Notes: generated by a model from the sequence alone, not told the origin. A stretch of DNA of 7,682 nucleotides from Verrucomicrobiota bacterium (GCA_025457725.1 JALOTU010000092.1:1-7682); one strand, 5' to 3'; numbered from the stretch's first letter, positions 1 to 7,333 are shown. A program made the numbers and translations.

Positions 1-150
1 CACGTGGCCGTTGGCCAGCATCCCGATGACGAGGCGTTCCACCAGATACGTCTGGCCGACGATGACCCTGCCCAGTTCATTCATCAACGGACGCACGAAC
101 GCGCCCCCTTCCTGTACGGCGGCGTTTATCGCCTGAATACTTGCGCTCAT
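1..150 (-). CDS. MoxR-family AAA+ ATPase, N-terminal 50 residues (partial)
   Basis: The 5' end of a gene running off the left edge; 50 codons are visible from an ATG at 150. The protein starts MSASIQAINA and contains VIVGQTYLVERLVIGMLANGHV at about residues 29-50. This is the conserved segment just before the Walker A loop in MoxR-type AAA+ ATPases (usual form: vvGQ...verlliaLLanGHvLLEgvPGlaKT). MoxR ATPases are chaperone-like and usually sit beside genes for DUF58 and von Willebrand A-domain proteins, with roles in metal insertion, protein activation or envelope stress. The Walker A and B motifs lie outside the window, so activity cannot be judged. A possible ribosome binding site, AGGA, lies about 10 nt before the ATG. 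The gene follows ribF after 145 nt and may have its own promoter. The family assignment is fairly sure despite the short length. Confidence 0.8.
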   Translation of the reverse strand, partial: MSASIQAINAAVQEGGAFVRPLMNELGRVIVGQTYLVERLVIGMLANGHV

Positions 151-200
151 TTGTTGTAAATCCTAGTCAGAGAAAGACAAAGGCGCCAGTCATGGTGTTC

Positions 201-219
201 AAAACCGGCCCGAGGTTTT
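201..219 (-). terminator. Weak hairpin between ribF and the moxR-like gene
   Basis: A 6-bp inverted repeat, AAAACC (201-206) and GGTTTT (214-219), encloses a 7-nt loop. On the minus strand the 3' arm itself ends in TTTT but is followed by GAAC, so the U-tract is short and part of the stem. It sits about 75 nt after the ribF stop and could be a weak terminator for the operon. It is AU-rich at its base and may be chance. No better terminator was seen in the 145-nt spacer. Confidence 0.25.
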
Positions 220-295
220 CGGGGTTTCGCCTGGCGGAGAAGGGCTCTGACGCGGAGGGGTGGGTGTTGCCGTGGTGGGGTGCGGTGGCAGTGTG

Positions 296-1222
296 TCACC
301 GGAGCTGTCGGCGAGCCTCGGCAACGTCCTTTTGGATTTGCTGCTGGAGTTCCCTGCGTGAATTGAAACGGCGTTCCTCCCGGAGACGGCCGACGAAGAT
401 GATCTCCAGCTCTTGATCGTAGAGGTCCCCCTCGAAGTCCAGGAGGTGGGCTTCGAGCCGGGTGGGGGAGCCCGTCGGAGTGACGGTGGGCCGTTGACCG
501 ACATTGACCACGGCATGGTGTCGTTTTCCATCCAGGCTGGCCTGGGCGACATAGACGCCATGCGGGGGGAGGGCGAGTCCGGCGACGTCGAGGTTGGCGG
601 TGGGAAAGCCCAACTGCCGGCCCAGGTGATCGCCGTGGCGCACGGGGCTGGCGATGGAGTAGGGGCGGCCCAGCATCTCCCCCACGGCCGCCAGGTCCCC
701 GGAACGGATCACTTCCCGAATGCGTGTGCTGCTGATGGCCTCCCCGCCCAGGCAAACGGCGTTGATGCCGTGCACCTGGAATCCCAGTTCCCTGCCCAAG
801 TCCCGCAGCAGGGCGACGTTCCCCGAGCGCTGATAGCCAAAGTGGAAGTTCGCGCCGATGCACACACTATGGATGGCGCCCAGCTCCTGGTGCAGGCGGC
901 GAATGAAGACCTCTCCGGGTTGTCTGCGCAGCGCGTCGTCGAACGGCAGCAGGAGCACCGCCGTCGGTTCAAGCTGTTGCAGGGTGCGGAGCCGGTGCTC
1001 GGTGGTTTGGATGAGCGCGGGGGCGCGATCGGGCGCCACGAGGGAGGCGGGATGCCGGTCGAAGGTGACCACGACGGAAATGGCGTCGTGTTGTTCCGCA
1101 TCGCCCTTGGCCTGGCGGATGATCTGTTGATGTCCCAGGTGAACGCCATCGTAGAAGCCAATGGCCAGGCAGGCTTTGCGCCCCGGGACGGCCAGTTCAG
1201 CAGCGGATCGGGCGACCTTCAT
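296..1222 (-). CDS. ribF: Bifunctional riboflavin kinase / FAD synthetase RibF
   Basis: A cytosolic enzyme of 308 residues that phosphorylates riboflavin to FMN and adenylylates FMN to FAD. The N-terminal FAD synthetase (nucleotidyltransferase) domain spans about residues 15-175. It has the HLGH signature (28-31) in AIGFYDGVHLGHQ, FDRHP (54-58) and ISSTRIR (163-169), the equivalent of the family's ISSTxIR motif. The C-terminal flavokinase domain spans about 184-308. It has GRPYSI, HGDHLGRQLGFPTANLD (GFPTAN at 205-210), NVGQRPTV (240-247) and the LEAHLLDFEGDLYD block, where E258 is the likely catalytic base. The length matches the family norm of about 305-315. The first motif reads GFYDG instead of the common GNFDG. 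It starts at the ATG at 1222, 21 nt after the truB stop, with no visible Shine-Dalgarno. It is the last clear gene of the operon; truB-ribF adjacency is common in bacteria. Confidence 0.96.
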   Translation of the reverse strand: MKVARSAAELAVPGRKACLAIGFYDGVHLGHQQIIRQAKGDAEQHDAISVVVTFDRHPASLVAPDRAPALIQTTEHRLRTLQQLEPTAVLLLPFDDALRRQPGEVFIRRLHQELGAIHSVCIGANFHFGYQRSGNVALLRDLGRELGFQVHGINAVCLGGEAISSTRIREVIRSGDLAAVGEMLGRPYSIASPVRHGDHLGRQLGFPTANLDVAGLALPPHGVYVAQASLDGKRHHAVVNVGQRPTVTPTGSPTRLEAHLLDFEGDLYDQELEIIFVGRLREERRFNSRRELQQQIQKDVAEARRQLR

Positions 1223-1243
1223 GAGCGGTTGGGGGTGTGAGGA

Positions 1244-1960
1244 TCAGCCGGCGGCGGTTAATTTGAGGAAGGGGATCACCAGGGATTTGAGATCCGATTC
1301 CGAAAGTTGCAGCACCTCCTCCAGAGGCCGGGCGTCGGCGACATCGAACTTTCCCGAGCTGGCGCGGCGCAGGGCGGTCAGGTGCGCGCCGCAGCCGAGT
1401 TTCTGTCCCAGGTCGTGGACGAGGCTGCGAACGTAGGTGCCCTTGGTGCAGGCGATCCGGAACTGGGCCAGGGGTTCGGCGTAATGGCTGAAGCGGAAGG
1501 AATAGACATGAATCAACCGGGGTTCCCGCGTCACCTCGATGCCCTTGCGGGCGAGCTTGTAGAGCGGGACGCCGTCCTTCTTGATCGCGGAGACCATGGG
1601 CGGGGTTTGCAGCGTGTCGCCCACAAACTCCGCCGCCGACTCGTTGAGTTGATCGAGGGTAAACGGGGGAACGGGCAGGGAGGCGGTCAGGTCGCCATCG
1701 GCATCGTAACTGGAGGTGGTTTCGCCGAGTTTGGCGGTGCCCTCATAAACCTTGTCATCGGACATCAGCCGTTCCGAGAGTTTGGTGCCGCGGCCGAGCA
1801 CGATGATCAGCAGGCCGGTGGCGTTGGGATCCAGCGTGCCGCAATGGCCGACCTTCTTGATCCGGAACCGTCGCCGGATGGCATCCACGACATCGTGGGA
1901 GGTGGGGCCGGCGGGTTTGTCGATCAGCAGCGCGCCATCCAGGGGGGTCAGTTCTTGCAT
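1244..1960 (-). CDS. truB: tRNA pseudouridine(55) synthase TruB, short form
   Basis: Converts U55 in the T-loop of tRNAs to pseudouridine and can act as a tRNA-folding chaperone. Visible motifs are LLIDKPAGPTSHDVV (11-25), GHCGTLDPNATG (38-49) with catalytic Asp44, KVYEGTAKLGE (70-80) with the active-site Tyr72, the PPMVSAIKKDG loop (120-130), and CTKGTYVRSLVHDLG (171-185) with conserved Arg178. The protein is 238 residues and ends just after the catalytic domain (GAHLTALRR at about 191-199 plus about 40 residues). It therefore lacks the C-terminal PUA-like domain of the roughly 310-residue E. coli protein, as chlamydial TruB also does. The ATG at 1960 lies inside the end of the nrnA-like gene (13-nt overlap, different frame), suggesting translational coupling. 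An AGGA lies about 17 nt before the start, too far to be a good ribosome binding site. Confidence 0.96.
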   Translation of the reverse strand: MQELTPLDGALLIDKPAGPTSHDVVDAIRRRFRIKKVGHCGTLDPNATGLLIIVLGRGTKLSERLMSDDKVYEGTAKLGETTSSYDADGDLTASLPVPPFTLDQLNESAAEFVGDTLQTPPMVSAIKKDGVPLYKLARKGIEVTREPRLIHVYSFRFSHYAEPLAQFRIACTKGTYVRSLVHDLGQKLGCGAHLTALRRASSGKFDVADARPLEEVLQLSESDLKSLVIPFLKLTAAG

Positions 1961-2949
1961 TGGGTTTGGTGGGTTTCCTGGAGCACGCGGCGGATGGCGG
2001 CCACGACGCGGCGCTGGACGGAGAGCGGCTTTCCCGGGATGGTGGCCCCGGCGGCGGCGGAATGGCCCCCGCCGCCGAACTGGGCCGCGATGGTGCTGAC
2101 GTTCACCAGGTGGCTTTTGCTGCGGAGGCTGATGCGCGTGAGCTCGGGTTCCACCTCCTCGAAAACGCAGGCGACGATGACCGGTTCGATGTCGCGGATA
2201 TGATCAATCAACCCTTCGGTGTCGGCGCTTTCCGCTCCCGTGCGGGTGAAATCCTTCTTTTTCAACCAGAAGTAGGCGATGCGGTTGTTGTCCGTCAGCC
2301 GGAAGGTGCTGTAGAGATGCTTGAGCAGTCGGGCCCGGGAGAGGGGGTAGGACTGGTAAACCTCATCGCAGATCAATGCCAGGTTGGCGCCGCGAGCCAC
2401 GAGGTCGCCGGCCACATGGTAGGTGGCGGGCCGGGTGGTGGGGTACTGGAACGAGCCCGTGTCGGTGGAGACCCCGGTGAACAGGCAATCCGCCATGGGT
2501 TTGGTGATGGCGAAGCGCCCGGCTCGCAGCAGGCGGTAGATCAATTCCGCGGTGGACGGGCTTTTGGCGGACACCCAATTGACATCGCCATAGCGGGTGT
2601 TGCTCTCGTGATGATCGATGTTCAGCAGCACCTGTCGATCCTGCACACACTCCCCCACCGAGCCCAGGCGATCGAACGTGGCGGCGTCGGTGGCGATGAC
2701 ACAGTCAAACTTTTTTCCCGCCTTGGGCTGCTCGATGATCCGGTCCGGATCCAGGAACCGGTATTTTTGCGGGAGGGGATCCTGGTTCCAGCAGAGGGCG
2801 TCCTTGCCCTCATTGCGAAGGGCGAGCGTGAGGGCCAGCTGGGATCCGACGCAGTCGCCGTCCGGCCGCATGTGGCCCACGACGCAGAAGGTCTGGTGGG
2901 CGCGAATGGACTCGATCAGTTTGCGGATGATTTTGGGTTGTGAGCTCAT
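1948..2949 (-). CDS. nrnA: DHH/DHHA1-family phosphoesterase (NrnA-like oligoribonuclease / pAp phosphatase)
   Basis: A 333-residue cytosolic metal-dependent phosphoesterase. The DHH domain carries GHMRPDGDCVGS (H26, D30, D32), ATDAATFDR (D88), NIDHHESN (the DHH triplet at 112-114) and GVSTDTGSF (D163). These residues bind the Mn ions of the family. A C-terminal DHHA1 domain holds the substrate motif GGGGHSAAAGA (292-302, H296). This two-domain form near 320-335 residues matches NrnA, which degrades 2-5-nt RNAs and dephosphorylates pAp; the activity here is inferred from family. The ATG at 2949 shares its A with the rbfA stop (TGATG). A TTG at 2952, three bases upstream in frame, is an alternative start giving 334 residues. 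No Shine-Dalgarno is seen, so re-initiation after rbfA is likely. Placement between rbfA and truB is a common bacterial arrangement. The family is certain; exact substrate preference is less so. Confidence 0.93.
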   Translation of the reverse strand: MSSQPKIIRKLIESIRAHQTFCVVGHMRPDGDCVGSQLALTLALRNEGKDALCWNQDPLPQKYRFLDPDRIIEQPKAGKKFDCVIATDAATFDRLGSVGECVQDRQVLLNIDHHESNTRYGDVNWVSAKSPSTAELIYRLLRAGRFAITKPMADCLFTGVSTDTGSFQYPTTRPATYHVAGDLVARGANLALICDEVYQSYPLSRARLLKHLYSTFRLTDNNRIAYFWLKKKDFTRTGAESADTEGLIDHIRDIEPVIVACVFEEVEPELTRISLRSKSHLVNVSTIAAQFGGGGHSAAAGATIPGKPLSVQRRVVAAIRRVLQETHQTQCKN

Positions 2950-3317
2950 CAAGGTGACGTGGGCGGGTCGCCGTCCTGTTGTTCCAGCTCCTCGATGATT
3001 TGCAGGACGCGATTTCCCTTCTCGATGGAATGATCCAGGACGAAGGTGAGCACCGGCGTGTATTTCAGGACCAGATCGCGGCCGATGCGGGCCTGGACCC
3101 GGGTGCGGTGTTCCTGGAGGAGGCGGAGGGCCTGTTTTTGCTGGTCCTCGCGGCCCAGCACGCTGACATAGACCTTGGCGGATTGGAGGTCGCCTGCGAC
3201 CTCGACATCGTTGACGCTGACCAGTCCGGCTTCGCTGACGGGGAGTTCCTGGCGCAGCACCTCGCCGATTTCGCGTTTCAGCAATTCTCGAACACGTTGG
3301 ACACGGAGTGACGACAT
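2949..3317 (-). CDS. rbfA: 30S ribosome-binding factor RbfA
   Basis: A single KH-like-domain protein of 122 residues that binds the 30S subunit and assists late 16S rRNA maturation. The N-terminal helix MSSLRVQRVRELLKREI is typical. It is followed by LVSVNDVEVAGDLQSAKVYVSVLG (about 32-55), which matches the strongly conserved V-x-x-V-x-v-s-x-D-L-x-x-A-x-V-y core. The C-terminal KYTPVLTFVLDHSIEKG (about 85-101) matches the R-x-x-P-x-L-x-F-x-x-D segment. The frame stays open upstream to 3521 inside infB, but that extension resembles no RbfA. The ATG at 3317 puts the protein at the usual family length of about 120. No Shine-Dalgarno is evident. It lies 82 nt after the infB stop, and its stop overlaps the start of the nrnA-like gene. 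The infB-rbfA order is nearly universal in bacteria. Confidence 0.94.
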   Translation of the reverse strand: MSSLRVQRVRELLKREIGEVLRQELPVSEAGLVSVNDVEVAGDLQSAKVYVSVLGREDQQKQALRLLQEHRTRVQARIGRDLVLKYTPVLTFVLDHSIEKGNRVLQIIEELEQQDGDPPTSP

Positions 3318-3360
3318 AAGCGAATTGTTGTTCCGGGCCTGGCCGGCCATTGGCCGTGGG

Positions 3361-3400
3361 AGCCGCGGTGGAGTTCCCGTCGGGAAATCCCGCGGCGGCT
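3361..3400. repeat. GC-rich inverted repeats at the infB 3' end
   Basis: Two nested inverted repeats lie at and just after the infB stop codon. The inner one is TTCCCG (3374-3379), one base, then CGGGAA (3381-3386). The outer one is AGCCGC (3361-3366) with GCGGCT (3395-3400). The inner repeat has too short a loop to form fully as a single hairpin, so the central pairs would open. No T-run follows on either strand, so this is not a classic intrinsic terminator. It could be an RNA processing or stability element between infB and rbfA, or chance in GC-rich DNA. Confidence 0.35.
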
Positions 3401-5862
3401 CAAAGGGTTTGGGCCACCTTCTCCAGGGTGTAGCACTCGATGAGATCGCCCTCCTGGAAATCGCCAAACCCGTCGATGCGAATGCCGCACTCCATGCCGG
3501 CGCGCACCTCGTTGACCTCATCCTGGAACCGCCGGAGCGACTGGGTGATGCCCTCGTAAATCACCTCCTTGCGGCGGCGCACGCGCACCTTGCCGCGGAC
3601 GATGCGTCCGGAACTGACCATGCAACCGGCGACCGGGACGCCCTTGGAGAGTTCGAAGATCTTGCGGATCTCGGCGGATCCCGTCACGACCTCCTTGAGC
3701 ATCGGGTCCAGCAGGCCGGCCATGGCGAGTTTGATTTCGTCCACCAGCTCATAAATGATGGCGTAGAGTTTGACCTGGACCCCGTGATGTTTGGCGGTTT
3801 CCGCCACCCCGGAGTCCACGCGAGTGTGGAAGCCCAGCACCACGGCCTTCGAGGCGGCGGCGAGCAGGACATCCGATTCTGTGACCGTTCCGACGGCGCT
3901 GTGCACGACCTCCAGCGCCACCTTTTCCGATTCGATTTTGCCCAACTCGCTGACGATGGCCTCGACGGAACCCTGGGTGTCCGCCTTGACGATGGCCTTG
4001 AGGACCTTGCTTTGCTGGGCGGCGAGCGTGTCGAAGAGGTTTTCCAGGGTGACGCGGGAGCGTGCCTCCAGTTGGTCCGCCTTCAATTCCTGGGCCCGCT
4101 TTTCCGCGAGGTCGCGCGCGGCCTTTTCGTTTTCAACGACGATGAACTCCAGTCCGGCCTCGGGGACCCCATTCAGTCCGAGGACCTTGACGGCGTGGGA
4201 AGGTCCGGCGCTTTTCATGCGTTTGCCTTCCTCGCTGATCAGCGCCCGCACGCGGCCGTAGAAATGGCCGCACAGAATCACATCCGTCACCTTTAGCGTT
4301 CCCTTGCGCACCAGCACGGTTGCGGTTGGGCCGCCGGGTTCGAGGCCGGATTCGATGACATTGCCCATCGCGCGCCGATCCGGGTTGGCCTTGAGTTCCA
4401 GCAGGTCGGCCTGCAGGAGGATCATCTCCAGCAGTTTGTCGACGCCCTGTTTGGTGACCGCCGAGCAGTCCACAAAGATGGTTTCGCCGCCCCAGTCGTC
4501 CGGCGTGAGTTCCTTTTCCTGCAATTGCTGTCGGACCCGGACGGGGTTGGCTCCGGGAATGTCGCACTTGTTGACCGCCACCAGGATGGGGACGTTGGCC
4601 GCCTTGGCATGGTTGAGGGCCTCCATGGTTTGGGGCATCACTCCGTCGTTGGCCGCGACCACGAGCACCACGATGTCGGTGACATCCGCGCCGCGGGCGC
4701 GCATGGAACTGAACGCGGCGTGGCCGGGGGTGTCGAGAAAGGTGATTTGCTGCAGCCGTTTTTTGTCCTCGGGGTGGGGGAACGAAATGGTGTAGGCGCC
4801 GATGTGCTGGGTGATGCCGCCGGCTTCGCTTGCCACCACGTTGGACTGTCGGACGACGTCCAGCAGGGTGGTCTTCCCATGGTCCACATGGCCCATGATG
4901 GTGACGACGGGCGGGCGCGGTTTGAGATCCTCCGGTTTGTCGTCGAAGTCCAGTTCAACCTTCTTCTTCTGCTGGATGACCGGTTTGGCGGTGCGGTCGC
5001 GCTTCTCCAGTTCGAAGCGGAAACCGAACTTGGCGCAGACTTTTTGCGCGGCCAGTTCGTCGATGGCCTGATTGACGGTGGCGAAGATGCCCATCTCCAT
5101 CAGGCTGGCGATGACGCTGAACGGTTTCTGGCCGATCTTCTCCGCCAACTCGCGGATCACCACCGGGGGTTTGAGATGGATCAGTGTTCCGGTGGTTGGC
5201 GGCTTGAACTGGGGTTCCGCCTTTGCCGTCGGTTTGGCTTGGGGTTGTGTTCTTCCGGCGGTCCGCGGCTGGGTCTTGGCGCCCGCGGCACGCTGACGTC
5301 GTGCCTCCGCCTCCTGGCGGGCCTTGTCCTGGGGACGCAGACGCTGGGGGGTGGGGGACAGCTGGATGAACCCGACCTTATCCCCGATCTTCGGGCCCGT
5401 CGGCTGGTCCTCCTCTTCAATCGGCTCCTCCTGCGGCTCCGCTGCCTGCACTGTCACCGATTCCTCCGCCTCCGTCGCGGCAGGTTCGGCGGCGGGCGTG
5501 ACTTCCGTGGAGGATTCCGTCGCGTCAACCTCGGAGGTTGTGGTCGGAGTCGCCGCTTCAGTGGCTTCCGGGGAGGTTGGCTCGGCGGCGGCGGTCGGTG
5601 CGGCCTCGGGTTCCTTCGGGCTGGTGACAATCACGATGGGTTCGTGAACTGTCGGGGCCGGTGTCGGTTCCGGCGGAGGCTCGGGTGCGGCGATTTCCGG
5701 ATGTTCCGCGATGAGTTGCTGTTCGAGGTACTCGGCGGTGATTTTATCGAGCGAACTGGAGGCGACGCGGGCGTTGGAGATATCCAGCGCCTTGGCTTTG
5801 GCGAGAACAACCTTGTTCTCCAAGCCGAGCTTTTTCGAGATTTCGTAAATGCGAACCGGCAT
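3400..5862 (-). CDS. infB: Translation initiation factor IF-2
   Basis: An 820-residue GTPase that places initiator fMet-tRNA on the 30S subunit and promotes subunit joining. Domains in order: an IF2_N-type helical module at 1-50 (MPVRIYEISKKLGLENKVVL); a low-complexity Ala/Glu/Pro/Thr linker at about 55-155; a basic Gln/Arg/Lys stretch at about 175-220; a second IF2_N module at about 226-290. The G domain starts at about 316, with G1 GHVDHGKT (324-331), G2 GGITQHIG (348-355), G3 DTPG (377-380), G4 NKCD (431-434) and G5 near SAV (467-469). Domain II follows, then IF2 domain III at about 605-715, then the fMet-tRNA-binding C-terminal domain ending in CGIRIDGFGDFQEGDLIECYTLEKVAQTL. All GTPase motifs are intact. 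The ATG at 5862 begins the canonical N-terminal module; no good Shine-Dalgarno precedes it. It lies 88 nt after the nusA stop. Length is within the variable family range, with variation residing in the linker. Confidence 0.98.
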   Translation of the reverse strand: MPVRIYEISKKLGLENKVVLAKAKALDISNARVASSSLDKITAEYLEQQLIAEHPEIAAPEPPPEPTPAPTVHEPIVIVTSPKEPEAAPTAAAEPTSPEATEAATPTTTSEVDATESSTEVTPAAEPAATEAEESVTVQAAEPQEEPIEEEDQPTGPKIGDKVGFIQLSPTPQRLRPQDKARQEAEARRQRAAGAKTQPRTAGRTQPQAKPTAKAEPQFKPPTTGTLIHLKPPVVIRELAEKIGQKPFSVIASLMEMGIFATVNQAIDELAAQKVCAKFGFRFELEKRDRTAKPVIQQKKKVELDFDDKPEDLKPRPPVVTIMGHVDHGKTTLLDVVRQSNVVASEAGGITQHIGAYTISFPHPEDKKRLQQITFLDTPGHAAFSSMRARGADVTDIVVLVVAANDGVMPQTMEALNHAKAANVPILVAVNKCDIPGANPVRVRQQLQEKELTPDDWGGETIFVDCSAVTKQGVDKLLEMILLQADLLELKANPDRRAMGNVIESGLEPGGPTATVLVRKGTLKVTDVILCGHFYGRVRALISEEGKRMKSAGPSHAVKVLGLNGVPEAGLEFIVVENEKAARDLAEKRAQELKADQLEARSRVTLENLFDTLAAQQSKVLKAIVKADTQGSVEAIVSELGKIESEKVALEVVHSAVGTVTESDVLLAAASKAVVLGFHTRVDSGVAETAKHHGVQVKLYAIIYELVDEIKLAMAGLLDPMLKEVVTGSAEIRKIFELSKGVPVAGCMVSSGRIVRGKVRVRRRKEVIYEGITQSLRRFQDEVNEVRAGMECGIRIDGFGDFQEGDLIECYTLEKVAQTL

Positions 5863-5950
5863 AAATCAAGGGTCTTTGCCGCCGCTCTGCCAGCGTGCGG
5901 ATCATGACCTGAAAACGTTCATGGCTGGGCCATGGTGATCGACACCCTCC

Positions 5951-7228
5951 CTAGGTGGCGGGGGCGTCGTTGATGTTAATGGTGCGACGGGCGGCCTCTG
6001 CTTTGGCGGCCTCCAGAATGGCTGGGGCCTGTGCGGCCAGTTCGGGGATGGATTCGAGATCCTCCTGATCCGCCTCCAGGATATCCTCCAGCCGGGTCAT
6101 TCCGTGGTGAACGAGGCAATTGGCCTGCTCGGCCGTGATTCCCTCGATGCCCGCCAGCGCCTCGATGGCCTCGGCCACCTTTTCTTCAAATCCCTTCGTG
6201 ATCACCTTCTCCGGCTCGATGTCGATTTGCCAGCCGGTCAGTTTGGCGGTCAGGCGCGCGTTCTGGCCCCGTTTGCCGATGGCGAGGGACAGTTGATCCT
6301 CGCTGACCATGATTCTCACCCGATGCCGTTCCTCATCGATGTCGAACGATTTGAGCTGCGCCGGCGCGAGGGCGTTGGTGATGAAAGTCTGGACATCCGA
6401 ATCCCATCGGATGATGTCCACCTTTTCATTGTTCAATTCGCGCACGATGCTTTTGACGCGCTGGCCGCGCAGGCCCACGCAGGCGCCCACCGGGTCCACG
6501 CGTTCGTCGCGTGTCCAGACCGCGAGCTTGGTGCGGAAACCGGGCTCGCGGGCGATGCCCTTGATCTGGATGGTGCCGTCGTTGATTTCCGACACCTCCA
6601 GCTGGAAGAGCTTGATCACGAACTGGGGGTCGGCCCGGGACAGGATGATGTCCGGCCCGGCGGCGCTTTGGCGGACCTCTTTCACGTAACAGCGCAGACG
6701 CTCGCCCACCTGATATTCCTCCGTGGGAGCGCGTTCATGATGCGGCAGCAACCCCTCGTACCGTCCCAGGTCAATAATCACGTCCGAACGATCAAACCGG
6801 CGGACGGTTCCGCTGATGATTTCCCCCACGCGATCCTTGAACTCGGTCAGGATCATCGATTTCTCCGCCTTCCGGATTTGCTGGATCAGGGCCTGCTTGG
6901 CGTTCTGGGCGGCGATGCGACCGAACCCCGCCGGCGTCACCTCCACCTCGACTTCGTCGCCCGCCTTGACCTCGGGGTTGAGCCGGCGGGCGTCGAACAC
7001 TGAAATCTGGTCGTGTTTCGACACGACGTGATCGGAAACCAGCAGTCGGGCGAAGGCTTTGATGTCACCGGTTTGGGGATGGATGGTGACGCGCAGCTCG
7101 CGCGCCGGGCCGACGGCCTTTTTGGCAGCCTGCAGGAGCGCGTCCTCGACTGCGGCGATGAGGGCGTCGCGGGAAATTCCCTTTTCCTTCTCCCAGTATT
7201 CCAATACGGCGACTAAATCAGCATTCAT
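5951..7228 (-). CDS. nusA: Transcription termination/antitermination protein NusA
   Basis: Binds RNA polymerase and nascent RNA, modulating pausing, intrinsic termination and antitermination. The 425 residues show an N-terminal RNAP-binding domain (1 to about 125), opening MNADLVAVLEYWEKEKGISR and including EVEVEVTPAGFGRIAAQNAKQ at about 93-112. An S1 domain follows (about 133-200; GEIISGTVRRFDRSDVIIDLG), then KH1 with the GLRG loop (252-255) and KH2 with GKRG (318-321; SLAIGKRGQNARL). The C-terminal part (about 350-400) has one helix-hairpin-helix-like acidic repeat (IEGITAEQANCLVHHGMTRLEDIL), so the protein lies between the 371-residue B. subtilis form, which has none, and the 495-residue E. 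coli form, which has two. The start fits the family N-terminus exactly; no Shine-Dalgarno is visible. It is the first gene of the operon, with a promoter and a terminator-like hairpin in its leader. rimP, its usual upstream neighbour, is absent. Confidence 0.98.
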   Translation of the reverse strand: MNADLVAVLEYWEKEKGISRDALIAAVEDALLQAAKKAVGPARELRVTIHPQTGDIKAFARLLVSDHVVSKHDQISVFDARRLNPEVKAGDEVEVEVTPAGFGRIAAQNAKQALIQQIRKAEKSMILTEFKDRVGEIISGTVRRFDRSDVIIDLGRYEGLLPHHERAPTEEYQVGERLRCYVKEVRQSAAGPDIILSRADPQFVIKLFQLEVSEINDGTIQIKGIAREPGFRTKLAVWTRDERVDPVGACVGLRGQRVKSIVRELNNEKVDIIRWDSDVQTFITNALAPAQLKSFDIDEERHRVRIMVSEDQLSLAIGKRGQNARLTAKLTGWQIDIEPEKVITKGFEEKVAEAIEALAGIEGITAEQANCLVHHGMTRLEDILEADQEDLESIPELAAQAPAILEAAKAEAARRTININDAPAT

Positions 7229-7257
7229 AAGTTACGGGACGGCTGGCTGCGGGGAAC

Positions 7258-7290
7258 AAAAAAGTCGGCAGATGGTTAGTCTTCCGACTT
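7258..7290 (-). terminator. Intrinsic-terminator-like hairpin in the nusA leader (candidate attenuator)
   Basis: On the minus strand AAGTCGG (7290-7284) pairs perfectly with CCGACTT (7268-7262) around a 15-nt loop. A run of six T (7263-7258) overlaps the last two stem bases. This is the geometry of an intrinsic terminator for minus-strand transcription. The plus-strand reading has no T-run after the hairpin. It lies about 30 nt before the nusA ATG and about 40 nt after the predicted transcription start. No minus-strand gene is visible upstream of it for it to terminate, so it most likely acts as a leader attenuator of the nusA operon. The stem is short (7 bp) and termination may depend on a helper factor. 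Confidence 0.6.
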
Positions 7291-7333
7291 GGCACGCTGT
7301 CGTTCCCTGCAACTTTACCGTTCTAGCGCTTAC

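Noticed and set aside
413..2943. Plus-strand open frames of 275, 298 and 327 codons (413-1240, 1307-2203, 1960-2943)
   Set aside because: They are antisense to ribF, truB and the nrnA-like gene, all unambiguous by motif. None resembles a known protein.
3318..3521. N-terminal extension of the rbfA frame into infB
   Set aside because: The extra 68 residues overlap infB codons and resemble no RbfA. The ATG at 3317 gives the normal family length and start.
3175..4296. Plus-strand open frame (373 codons) antisense to infB and rbfA
   Set aside because: It has no recognisable domain and is composed of mirror images of conserved IF2 and RbfA codons; a GC-driven shadow.
4525..5907. Long plus-strand open frame (460 codons) rich in Gly/Arg/Leu
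   Set aside because: It lies wholly antisense to infB, whose GTPase motifs are intact. Its low-complexity composition mirrors the infB linker on the other strand. Long antisense frames are expected in GC-rich DNA.
5863..5950. Search for a second promoter or terminator between nusA and infB
   Set aside because: Only short palindromes (CCATGG, AACGTT) were seen, with no T-run hairpin and no -35/-10 pair. An upstream ATG near 5905 is out of frame with infB.
7229..7330. Possible tRNA or other structured RNA gene in the nusA leader
   Set aside because: The hairpin and an AGATGGTTAGT-like stretch briefly suggested a D-arm, but no T-loop, acceptor stem or anticodon arm can be assembled on either strand.
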